Below, piece by piece: positions 7,953 through 15,882 of a stretch of 64,000 bases of DNA. Position 1 is the stretch's first letter. Each line of letters begins with the position of its first letter. This DNA comes from Halocynthiibacter namhaensis (lineage in GTDB: Bacteria; Pseudomonadota; Alphaproteobacteria; Rhodobacterales; Rhodobacteraceae): the NCBI RefSeq assembly GCF_000812685.1, contig NZ_JWIF01000073.1, forward strand, positions 46,747 to 110,746, read 5' to 3'. Position numbers and translations under genes: made by a program. Below the pieces are notes generated by a model. The model saw only the letters and a list, made by a program, of their open reading frames with translations, had not been told where the DNA came from and did not search any database.

Positions 7953-9491
7953 TCAGCGGAACCAAACATCCCAACCCTGCTGGTAATAGGCAACAAGCGG
8001 ATGGGATCTTATCGAATTTGCTTCGACATCCGTGCGATCCACGTCACGCGCAAACACTTGTGAACTTTCCCACGTATCGGGCTGCATATACTCTAGATCC
8101 GGCGGGAAGGAGACCTCCTTTTGGGCCAGCGCCAAGGGGCGCGCGATCACGAAACCCCAATCGCCAAAACTTGGAACATAGGTGTGGTAAGGGGTAACGC
8201 TTAGGGGGTCCGGCGCGGCAGGGTTGCGGGTGGCTTCTAATGTTTCAACGACGGACCAATAGGCATCCCTCGCAAACATTGGCGATCCGGCTTGGGTCAC
8301 CATCGCACCGTGGGGCGACAGGCGTTCCAATAAAATCGCATAAAATTCCAACGAATATAACTTGGATAAAGTCACGGACTTAGGGTCAGGAAGATCCACA
8401 ATGATAACGTCAAAGACATTTGGCGTGGCCTCTGCGTATAGCCACGCGTCATCGGCCAGTACCGTCACACGCGGATCAAGAAGTGACCCAGAGTTCAGCG
8501 CCGTGAGATCCGAATGCGTGCGAAATAGATCAGTAATACGCGGATCCAAATCGACCAATGTGATGCTTTCCACATCCGGGTATTTCAAGACTTCGCGCGC
8601 AGCCATTCCGTCGCCTCCACCAAGGATCAAGACCTTGGCGCGACGTGGGGTGGATGCCATGGCCGGATGCACCAAGGATTCGTGGTATCGGTGTTCATCT
8701 AAGGTATCAAATTGAATGGAATGATTGAGAAATAATCGTGTTCTATCGCGAAAACGTGTGACCACAATGTTCTGATAAGCCGTTGTTTCGTTGATGATAA
8801 TATCATCTTCGAACATTGCAGCATCTACGACAGACACCATGCGTTCGGAATTCACAAGGGCGACCAGCGACAGGGCAAAAGCGCCCCCCCAGCCCAACCA
8901 AATCTTCACGGGTAATTTGTCTCGGAACACCCAAATTGAACCGCCAGCAACGCCAAGATTGAGACAGCCGAAAATAATGCTCGCTGACGTCAGGCTAAAG
9001 TGTGGAATGATCAAAATTGGGAACGCCAAAGAAGCGACCAGGGCCCCGACGTAATCAACACTTAACACGTTTTCAAAGCGAAAAGAAGCGGCGCCAATAT
9101 CTTTCAACACGCGTGCAATCAGCGGAATTTCCATCCCGGACAAAAGCCCGATCATGCCCAACAAGCCGTATAATAGAAACGCGATATCGCCAAGATAAGC
9201 GTAGGCGAAAAACAACGTCGGAGCCAAGGCCCCCCCGATCAACCCAATCGCAATTTGAACCCAGACAAAGCCCAAAACGGCCGAGCCCACGAACCGGGAA
9301 AGCCACACGCCCAACCCCATCGCAGATAAAAACACCCCGATGACAAAGCTGAATTGGCGGATCGAATCCCCCAGCAAATAGCTGGAAAGCGTCGCCGCAA
9401 TAAGTTCATAAATCAGGCTTGATACGGCAACCAAAAACGTCGCCAACAACAGCCAAATTGGGCGCAAATCAGACGCCCCGGTTGATGTCAT
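7953..9491 (-). CDS. membrane-embedded polyamine aminopropyltransferase homologue
   Basis: The 512-residue protein joins an N-terminal half of about seven hydrophobic helices (residues ~10-225) to a C-terminal spermidine-synthase-type domain. That domain shows LILGGGDGMAAREVLKY, TLVDLDPRI, and IVDLPDP, the nucleotide- and acid-binding segments of SpeE-type enzymes. Soluble spermidine synthases lack the membrane half, so this is the long membrane form. It starts by ATGA overlap with the DUF350 gene and is the last gene of a five-gene cassette with DUF4178 proteins. It probably modifies a polyamine or related substrate at the inner membrane; the substrate is unknown. Confidence 0.85.
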   Translation of the reverse strand: MTSTGASDLRPIWLLLATFLVAVSSLIYELIAATLSSYLLGDSIRQFSFVIGVFLSAMGLGVWLSRFVGSAVLGFVWVQIAIGLIGGALAPTLFFAYAYLGDIAFLLYGLLGMIGLLSGMEIPLIARVLKDIGAASFRFENVLSVDYVGALVASLAFPILIIPHFSLTSASIIFGCLNLGVAGGSIWVFRDKLPVKIWLGWGGAFALSLVALVNSERMVSVVDAAMFEDDIIINETTAYQNIVVTRFRDRTRLFLNHSIQFDTLDEHRYHESLVHPAMASTPRRAKVLILGGGDGMAAREVLKYPDVESITLVDLDPRITDLFRTHSDLTALNSGSLLDPRVTVLADDAWLYAEATPNVFDVIIVDLPDPKSVTLSKLYSLEFYAILLERLSPHGAMVTQAGSPMFARDAYWSVVETLEATRNPAAPDPLSVTPYHTYVPSFGDWGFVIARPLALAQKEVSFPPDLEYMQPDTWESSQVFARDVDRTDVEANSIRSHPLVAYYQQGWDVWFR

Positions 9492-9712
9492 GATAGAATG
9501 ACTGCCGAGATAATAAGCGACAAGGATAAGAACACCGAGGCGATCAAAATCGCCAACGCTGTGTTTTGATCTTGTTCAATTTCCTTGATGATCGGGAACG
9601 GCGAAAAGGTTTTTATCACCCACCAACAGATCATAAGGATAACAATACCAATCATCGAAAAGACGATGGTCGAGACAACTTCCGCCAGGGAGATCGCTGA
9701 GAATAAGTCCAT
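9488..9712 (-). CDS. DUF350 family inner-membrane protein
   Basis: A 74-residue protein with two hydrophobic segments (about residues 13-32 and 50-72) separated by a short charged loop (PIIKEIEQDQNTA), which fits the two-helix DUF350 (YjfL-like) unit. AGAGG lies 7 nt before the ATG. It overlaps the aminopropyltransferase gene by 4 nt. DUF350 proteins recur with aminopropyltransferases and DUF4178 proteins in other bacteria; their role is not established. Confidence 0.8.
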   Translation of the reverse strand: MDLFSAISLAEVVSTIVFSMIGIVILMICWWVIKTFSPFPIIKEIEQDQNTALAILIASVFLSLSLIISAVILS

Positions 9713-9727
9713 TTTAGTACCTCTTAT

Positions 9728-9886
9728 TTATTTGACCCGTCCGTTTGACACGCCCGACGGGCCGCCCAAACGTACAGACCGGTCCAAATCACGGCTTTCA
9801 CCCATGACCCCCATATACGACAGGTAATAAAACCCGCCGATCGCAGACAGACTGATTGTGATGAAAATGATGCGCATGATGTTCAT
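9728..9886 (-). CDS. 52-residue single-pass membrane protein of the DUF4178 cassette
   Basis: The short protein starts MNIMRIIFITISLSAIGGFY, one hydrophobic segment, followed by a polar tail ending GVSNGRVK. The ATG at 9886 lies one base after the stop of the DUF4178 gene, and the DUF350 gene starts 15 nt after its stop. A longer frame starting further upstream would overlap the DUF4178 gene heavily and was not used. No family is recognised. Tight spacing in a conserved-looking cassette is the main reason to call it real. Confidence 0.62.
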   Translation of the reverse strand: MNIMRIIFITISLSAIGGFYYLSYMGVMGESRDLDRSVRLGGPSGVSNGRVK

Positions 9887-9887
9887 A

Positions 9888-11189
9888 TTAATCGTCGTCC
9901 TCGTCAACCCAATCACTGCCCCACCACCGCCGTCTAGAATGCAGCATTGGTCGGGCGATCTGGTATGCTGAAATCCCTGCGAAAACAAGCATTAAGCCCA
10001 GCATCCAGCGTGTGGTTGCAGCCCCGTCGGTCACACGCACCGTGACCGCGCCAAACGCACGCCCAGATGTATTCCCCCATCTTCCGCTTTCACTGGAACC
10101 AATTTCAAGCGTGTAGGCACCCGCCAACTTGGGGCGAAAACTGATCGTGGTCTGTTTGTTGCCTTCGCGCCAAGCGCCGTCAGAACTGGTTCCACGATAA
10201 AGCTCAACCGTGCGACCTGCCTCGAATACAGGGTCACCGTTGGGGTCGCTCAACGCAACATCCAAATAAGCCCAGCTGTTATTAACATCAGCAGATAAAC
10301 TCATCCGCGCCAACTGATCCGGACGGGAAATTTCGATACTTAATTCAGCGGGAAGATCATTTGCGGACAGTCGTTCTAGAAAGACATGGCTTCCCTTCGA
10401 TTGCCCCAAGAGAAACATCGTCAAAACCAGAGACACCGCAAGAAATATCAAACTTGCATTTCGCAAAAAGCCTTCGTTTTGGCCGGCTTTATAGGGCATC
10501 AGTTTGTGCACATCACTTGGGGCCAGCGCATCCGCGATACCAAAGCTTGTGCATGTCGGCGTAAACGGCAGATAGATCGTTCTGTGCACTTCGCGTTCTG
10601 TTGTCGTCTCGGTGAAAGCGAGCATGGCGTCTTCTGACATCATGTTTACGCTCATCGTCGCGCGACCGATCTCAGGGTGCCAATTGAATTCCCCCTCAAC
10701 AAACGTCAGCTGCGATGTCGATGTGTCGTAATATTGATAGCGATCGCCATTACTGGAAGCCGACGGCCTGCTCTCGGCAATCTCGACTGTTTTGGACGTG
10801 ATCCAATTGGGCCGCGTTCCCTTGCGATACGCGCGCGTAAAAGTCAGATGCCCGCGCTCGACAGTCAGGTAAGCATATCCATGCGTTGGGGAAAACAATT
10901 GATGGTCTGTCCAAGTCCATCGCCGCCCACCCCAGCTTTCCTGAAAACCCAAAGTGCCAATGATCGTAAATTCGACACCCTGGATGATACCCGACATACC
11001 AATGGAAAACGGGCTTTCCGGGCGCTTTAGATCAGCGTATTGCTTGATAACCTTGTAGTTCTCCTGTGCATCCAAGACAGAACCACAATACCCGCAAGCA
11101 TGCACCTGCACGCGACCACCGCCCAAAATATCAAGGCCCGCCCCGCAGGATGTACAGTTAACAGATTTCAGTTCATTTGTGCGTGTCAT
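9888..11189 (-). CDS. DUF4178 protein with N-terminal zinc ribbon and C-terminal membrane segments
   Basis: The 433-residue protein opens with a zinc-ribbon-like pair of CxxC motifs (CTSCGAG and CGYCGS, residues ~12-36). A DUF4178-type beta-rich region follows (about 60-215, with the WxW-rich stretch around GGRRWTWTDHQLFS). A hydrophobic helix lies near residue 245 (ASLIFLAVSLVLTMFLLG), then a beta-sandwich-like region and a second helix near 400. The C-terminus is acidic (DWVDEDDD). It overlaps the upstream DUF4178 gene by 4 nt. Function is unknown; the family recurs beside DUF350 and aminopropyltransferase genes. Confidence 0.78.
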   Translation of the reverse strand: MTRTNELKSVNCTSCGAGLDILGGGRVQVHACGYCGSVLDAQENYKVIKQYADLKRPESPFSIGMSGIIQGVEFTIIGTLGFQESWGGRRWTWTDHQLFSPTHGYAYLTVERGHLTFTRAYRKGTRPNWITSKTVEIAESRPSASSNGDRYQYYDTSTSQLTFVEGEFNWHPEIGRATMSVNMMSEDAMLAFTETTTEREVHRTIYLPFTPTCTSFGIADALAPSDVHKLMPYKAGQNEGFLRNASLIFLAVSLVLTMFLLGQSKGSHVFLERLSANDLPAELSIEISRPDQLARMSLSADVNNSWAYLDVALSDPNGDPVFEAGRTVELYRGTSSDGAWREGNKQTTISFRPKLAGAYTLEIGSSESGRWGNTSGRAFGAVTVRVTDGAATTRWMLGLMLVFAGISAYQIARPMLHSRRRWWGSDWVDEDDD

Positions 11190-11791
11190 GGTCCCGATAC
11201 CACCCGCACTTCAAATGGGTCACACCACACTCCACGAAACCAGTCCACTTCCCCGCCCGAGAATTCGCCAGATAGCTGTTCGTCATACTCATCAAGGCAA
11301 TTCACATATTCAAAGGTTTCCCCCAATGCCATCACCTTGGGAAAGCTGCCGCGCAAAGCGACGCAAATGCCCTGATCCACCTCGGTAACCCGATAAGTGT
11401 CACCAAACGCCCGGAAGGTCTCGCCAAGTTTAGGTTTTTGATTGAACGCTGGTAACCCATCAGAGGACACCCGTTTTTGTAAAATGACGATTCCCTCATC
11501 GACGGATATCCACCGTCCGGTGCCATTTTCATCCAAAGCCCAATATTCGTCCCACGAACCCGGTCCATACTCAAAACGCGCATGCCCGACGATCTGGTAT
11601 TCATCATTATCAACAATCGCAGTTTCACCCAAATGAAACAATTGCGGAATATCATGCATCACGCCGCTTTTTCCCGCCATCGCCATTTGTTGGCCATCCA
11701 GAAAAAGAGTGGTTTCGCAAGATTCACAAGTGGTCATTTTCGCGGAAACAAATGAATCAATCAATGCGCTTCCACAATTAGGGCAATTCAA
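11186..11791 (-). CDS. DUF4178 protein with zinc ribbon, first gene of cassette
   Basis: A 201-residue soluble protein. It starts with two CxxC pairs (CPNCGS, CESCET), a zinc-ribbon-like N-terminus, then a DUF4178-type domain (about 50-190) with the LGETAIVDNDEYQIVGHARFEY segment and a second LGETF repeat. It is the first gene of the leftward cassette, and its stop overlaps the next DUF4178 gene as ATGA. The two DUF4178 proteins share architecture at their N-termini but differ in length and membrane content. No enzymatic residues can be pointed to. Confidence 0.78.
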   Translation of the reverse strand: MNCPNCGSALIDSFVSAKMTTCESCETTLFLDGQQMAMAGKSGVMHDIPQLFHLGETAIVDNDEYQIVGHARFEYGPGSWDEYWALDENGTGRWISVDEGIVILQKRVSSDGLPAFNQKPKLGETFRAFGDTYRVTEVDQGICVALRGSFPKVMALGETFEYVNCLDEYDEQLSGEFSGGEVDWFRGVWCDPFEVRVVSGP

Positions 11792-11870
11792 ACTAAGTAT
11801 TCCTTATGGGGCAATATTTTAAATTGGATGTCGTATTTCCATATATCTATCACGACGCATTCCTGCCGCC

Positions 11871-11905
11871 AACCGGTTGATGACAGGATCCGTGTGTAAC
11901 CGGTT
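11871..11905. repeat. paired AACCGGTT palindromes between the M50 gene and the DUF4178 cassette
   Basis: AACCGGTT occurs at 11871-11878 and again at 11898-11905. Each copy is its own reverse complement, so the pair can also form an 8-bp stem with a 19-nt loop just after the M50 stop codon. It could be a weak terminator of the export operon or an operator upstream of the DUF4178 cassette. No T-run follows on the minus strand. Confidence 0.4.
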
Positions 11906-11909
11906 TTCC

Positions 11910-13904
11910 TTACTCACCGTCTAGGAAGCCACTGCGATCAACCAGCTGGGCTTCGCGGTATTTGGCAAGCAACCCGCGCGCCGCAAATTGCACATGCTGC
12001 CACAAAGGCGCCGATGCAAAACGCACCCTCACATCTCCAGGAACCCCGGCAAGGTCTGCTGCGGATTGCGCCTCGAAAGCAACGTTAAGCTGCCATGACC
12101 GGGATCCCGATTGTTGGTCAAATTGTAAGATCTCACGAATGGTCGCAACCGATGGATCAAGGTCAAAATATCCTGATCGATTGCGCAGGGTTAGCCCTTC
12201 GATGCCACCACGAAACAGCGTGACGTATCGTTCGGGAAACGCACCGGACAGACGCGCAGCCCCCGCAGAAGGCAAGAACAACCCCACCTGCTGCCCAGCT
12301 TCCAACCAACTGCCCGTTTTGATCTCACGGTCCTGCAAGAAAGTTCCACTTTCCGATACAGCTTGCTGCAACCCTGCAATTTGTTCATCCAATATTGCGC
12401 GCTGTGCAAGCAAGCTTTCAACCTGCTTTTGCGCCGCCAGCGCCTTTGCGGGGTCTTCGCCTTGGACGGTGTCATATACCAAAACCGCGCCCTCAAGCTG
12501 CAGGGTCAGAAGATCCCTTTGCTCGTCAAAGATCGGATTGTTAACACTTGTTAAAATCTCCCCGGCCTGCAATTCGCCGCTGACCACTGCGCGATCAGCA
12601 AAACCTGGGCTGCGTATTGTCACTTGATACGCCCCCGTCCCATCGGATGTCACGGGCACCACAATTCGAAATGGCATCGACACAAACATCAGTGCACATA
12701 CGGCCCCGCCGACCAGGCCAACCCGCCAGAACCAGCGTCGGCGCAGTTGTTGTCGAGTTGGGCTGGCTTGGGCCGGCTTTTCACGCATTGCAGGTATCAA
12801 GAACATTACAATTGCCCCCCAAATTGTCAGCACCGCCCCGCCACCAAGATAACGTGGCAACAGCGCTGATCCAATCACCCAAAGAATATTGATCCGGTAA
12901 ATCAGAGCCAAAATCGCATAGGTCAGCAACCCCCAATGCCGCCAACCTTTTGGCCGAACGCCATCTTGCCCAAAGGAAGCAATCCATATGCGTGTGTCCT
13001 TCATCACGGCGCTGGCACGTGTATATAGGTTTCGTTTGCCGATCACGTCGATTAGCACGTAATACCCATCCAACTTGATCAGCGGGTTTGCATTAAACAC
13101 AATTGAATTCAGGGTCGAAAATACAAATATATTGCCCAAAAGCGTATGAAAATAACTGCCTTCCGTGAAGTGCCACGCAATAAATGCAACCAGCCCGATG
13201 ATGACGTCGGTCACAATCCCTGCACCACTGATGCCAATGCGTTGCATGCGACCTGCGCTAACGTCCGCATCCGTACAATCCACAAAGGGCATCGGATACA
13301 TCCCAATAAGAAACACCCCGCCCTTGCGCACGCGCACGCCAAATCTCGTTGCGGCAAGGACATGCCCAAACTCGTGGATCACCTTCAAAAACGGGGCGAT
13401 CAAACCGAAGGTTAGCAAGGCTTCTAGGGAAAACACATTGTCAAAGGCCCCCATGATTGCCCAGTCATTGCGCACGCCAAGAATGACAGATAGCAACGCC
13501 AGCATCGCGACAACACCCAAAAGCCAAGCACTTACCAAGATATGCGACAGCCGCCTGAATTTAGGTTGCCACGGACCCACATCCATCAATGGAATAGAGG
13601 CAAAAACGGGATTAAACGGTTTTTTCTGAAGGGTTTCTGCGCCGCGCATCGACTGTATTAAATGCAAAAATCCGTAGGCTTCTTTGGTGCCGTCCTCATC
13701 CATCGCCGACCGTGCCGCCTGTCGGGTAAGCGGGTTTTTCGACGTGGCAGCGGCTTTCATCCGGTGCACAGCATAGGCAACGCGACTGGGCAACGTATAG
13801 ATCTTTCCGTTTGAACGATCCTGCGCCAGATACAATGCGCGCCCCCCTTCTGATGAAAGGCGCACCGAGATCTGCTTTAGAACCGCAGGTCGAACCAGGT
13901 CCAT
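11910..13904 (-). CDS. M50-type membrane metallopeptidase-like protein with adaptor-like C-terminal region
   Basis: The 664-residue protein has an N-terminal cytosolic part that may be PqqD-like (~1-90). Membrane helices carry the zinc-protease motif HEFGH (177-181) and, in a later helix, NPLIKLDGYY with the third ligand candidate Asp279. After a further helix (about 395-412) comes a soluble region (~415-640) with a coiled-coil stretch (residues ~485-515) and flanking beta segments, as in HlyD-type membrane fusion proteins. The ATG at 13904 has AAGG/GAGG just upstream. Its first 28 nt overlap the upstream HlyD-like gene. Related proteins accompany peptide or RTX export genes; whether it cleaves or simply holds the exported protein is unknown. 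It is the last gene of the train. Confidence 0.82.
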   Translation of the reverse strand: MDLVRPAVLKQISVRLSSEGGRALYLAQDRSNGKIYTLPSRVAYAVHRMKAAATSKNPLTRQAARSAMDEDGTKEAYGFLHLIQSMRGAETLQKKPFNPVFASIPLMDVGPWQPKFRRLSHILVSAWLLGVVAMLALLSVILGVRNDWAIMGAFDNVFSLEALLTFGLIAPFLKVIHEFGHVLAATRFGVRVRKGGVFLIGMYPMPFVDCTDADVSAGRMQRIGISGAGIVTDVIIGLVAFIAWHFTEGSYFHTLLGNIFVFSTLNSIVFNANPLIKLDGYYVLIDVIGKRNLYTRASAVMKDTRIWIASFGQDGVRPKGWRHWGLLTYAILALIYRINILWVIGSALLPRYLGGGAVLTIWGAIVMFLIPAMREKPAQASPTRQQLRRRWFWRVGLVGGAVCALMFVSMPFRIVVPVTSDGTGAYQVTIRSPGFADRAVVSGELQAGEILTSVNNPIFDEQRDLLTLQLEGAVLVYDTVQGEDPAKALAAQKQVESLLAQRAILDEQIAGLQQAVSESGTFLQDREIKTGSWLEAGQQVGLFLPSAGAARLSGAFPERYVTLFRGGIEGLTLRNRSGYFDLDPSVATIREILQFDQQSGSRSWQLNVAFEAQSAADLAGVPGDVRVRFASAPLWQHVQFAARGLLAKYREAQLVDRSGFLDGE

Positions 13905-15505
13905 GCCTTCATCCTCAGATATTCGGTGACATAACGCCCCATCACTTTCACACGCATTGCCTGCCCGGTTTCAATATTCGCAAACCCTGCAAGTCCAACA
14001 AACAGGTCATCCTGCGTGTCACCTTCAACGCGCGCCATAAAGATCAGCCGATCTTCGCCTGTGTTTGGATCAACTTCTTGCATTGCAGGTGCTGTGATAA
14101 CCAACGGCCAGACCTGCCCAGAAATACCGCGGAACCAAACGTCCCCCGTCTGTCCAGGTCTGAGTTGAGCCGCATCAACCCGTCCAACGGAAAGACGCAA
14201 ATTGAAGTTCGCCCGGGGCTGCACGGTCGCAATGGCTTCTCCGGGGGGGACGAAGGCCCCGATGATTTCACGCCCCATCGCCGCAATAATACGACCACTG
14301 TGTGGCGCTTTCACTTCTAGGCGATCAATACGGGCTTCCAGATGCGCAACTTGGCGTTCATTTGTCGCGATCCGCTGTTCTGCCAATACATAGGCGCCAT
14401 AATCATTTGCCGACAACGCCGCCTGTGCCGCGATCTTTTCTGTCTCGGTCTGCAGCACCATTTCTTCACGGCGTTCTTCAAGTGCTGGGGACCGAAATTG
14501 CGCGATCACGTCCCCTTCGTCGACTTGGTCTCCGACCTGCACGAAGATCTGTTCCACGAATGCTTCAAAGGGTAAGGCCACGGAATAGGCATGTGCAGGT
14601 TGACTAAGCGCCGTCGCCGTGATGCGTATGGGCGCGGGCAGCAACAGCCAAACAACAAGGGCAACCGCCGCCGCGATCCCGCCATAACGCATGATCTTCG
14701 CGCGCAACCCCGATCGTTTTTTCCGGTTCAGGACCACGGATAAAAGATCCCGCAGGCTGGCGATCTCTGCGTCACAATTTTTTGCGGGCCCCAGCAGGAT
14801 AAAGGCGAAACCATCCTCGTCTTTGCAGGGCAGATCCAACATTAGACCGTCGCTTTTCGCCATATCCGCCACGAGAGACGCATCCAAACTTGCTTCATCA
14901 AAGTTTTGCCGATCGATCACTTCACTTGTGGGGTCGGCAGTCATCCGGCTTTGAAGCAAAAACTTCATTTCGCCCGTGATCGGAGCCAGGTTTTGATCCG
15001 AAACCTCAAGGCGCACTACCTTGCCGCCCTGTGTTTGGGCCGCAATCGCATTTTCACACAAGCCGGCTTCAACACAGACGTTCACAGCGACCTGCAACAA
15101 GGCCGAAGCATTGCGCCGTGTGGCACCATTCAACTGCTTCAACGCCAAATTCAACGCAAGGGGTTCGTCCGATGCCTCGTTATTGTTTGATGGGGCAGAA
15201 AAGCCCGCCGAATGAGTTCGAAGCTGTTCAATGATGCCCGGAAGTTCCGTTACTGGCGGAACATGATCAAACAGCCAAACGATCCAAGACGCCTTGGATG
15301 TATCTTCAAGTCCCACGGTTTCCGGCAGGGTCACACACAGACGGTCACCTATTTTTCGTATGCCCGTTTTATCCGTACACAAGGCGTGCAACGCCTCAAG
15401 GGGTTGGCCTTCTGGCAGTTGCCCAAACAAGATTTGTGGCGCTGCCCCTGCGGAATTGAGCAAGCGCAACGCCACGATGACGCCATCAATCAAGGGAAAA
15501 CCCAC
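13877..15505 (-). CDS. HlyD-family membrane fusion protein with large N-terminal domain
   Basis: The 542-residue protein has a ~270-residue N-terminal domain without recognised motif, then one transmembrane helix (about 277-295, GGIAAAVALVVWLLL). A periplasmic adaptor part follows: lipoyl-like half motif (FEAFVEQIFVQVGDQVDEGDVIA), a helical hairpin (~345-400), the second lipoyl half (KAPHSGRIIAAMGREIIGAFVPPGE) and beta-barrel segments. Typical HlyD proteins have only a short cytosolic tail, so the N-terminal domain is unusual. The start is GTG at 15505; a stop codon lies directly upstream in frame and the ribosome site is weak. It overlaps the M50 gene by 28 nt, suggesting the two products form one inner-membrane complex. 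Confidence 0.83.
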   Translation of the reverse strand: MGFPLIDGVIVALRLLNSAGAAPQILFGQLPEGQPLEALHALCTDKTGIRKIGDRLCVTLPETVGLEDTSKASWIVWLFDHVPPVTELPGIIEQLRTHSAGFSAPSNNNEASDEPLALNLALKQLNGATRRNASALLQVAVNVCVEAGLCENAIAAQTQGGKVVRLEVSDQNLAPITGEMKFLLQSRMTADPTSEVIDRQNFDEASLDASLVADMAKSDGLMLDLPCKDEDGFAFILLGPAKNCDAEIASLRDLLSVVLNRKKRSGLRAKIMRYGGIAAAVALVVWLLLPAPIRITATALSQPAHAYSVALPFEAFVEQIFVQVGDQVDEGDVIAQFRSPALEERREEMVLQTETEKIAAQAALSANDYGAYVLAEQRIATNERQVAHLEARIDRLEVKAPHSGRIIAAMGREIIGAFVPPGEAIATVQPRANFNLRLSVGRVDAAQLRPGQTGDVWFRGISGQVWPLVITAPAMQEVDPNTGEDRLIFMARVEGDTQDDLFVGLAGFANIETGQAMRVKVMGRYVTEYLRMKAWTWFDLRF

Positions 15506-15547
15506 TTTGTTCTATTGTTGGAAAACCCAGCTTGAACCTGTCACGCA

Positions 15548-15847
15548 TTAGGTTTCGATCTTACCAAACTGACTTTCATAAGCCGAAATAGATTGGGTCA
15601 GGATTACAGCCAAACGTTTAGCGGCAAATGGGCTCATCACGATGCGATTGCCCAGTTTTACGTCAACGGATGTGGTTTCTTCCGCAGTGCCACGCCAATG
15701 TTGGTGCGTGCCAAACAGCAAGAAAAATTCTTCGCGGTTAGCAGTCGCCGTACCAATGTTGGCATAGACGCTTTGCATTTCGCTGTCGTCCCAGTTGATT
15801 GTTTTATCGTTCAGCACTCGTGGCGCGCCCTCAACTTTGTCAGTCAT
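15548..15847 (-). CDS. DUF3467 family protein
   Basis: A small soluble protein (99 residues from the ATG at 15847). The DUF3467 features are the central NREEFFLLFGTHQ segment and the RIVMSPFAAKRL stretch leading to YESQFGKIE at the C-terminus. An ATG two codons earlier (15853) sits only 1 nt from GGGAG, whereas the ATG at 15847 is 7 nt from it and is therefore preferred. It lies between the giant RTX gene (35 nt upstream) and the HlyD-like gene (42 nt downstream). Function is unknown. DUF3467 proteins are short and single-domain, and this position suggests a role with the exported giant. Confidence 0.82.
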   Translation of the reverse strand: MTDKVEGAPRVLNDKTINWDDSEMQSVYANIGTATANREEFFLLFGTHQHWRGTAEETTSVDVKLGNRIVMSPFAAKRLAVILTQSISAYESQFGKIET

Positions 15848-15882
15848 CGCCATTCTCCCGTATATTATTATTTTTCAATTGG

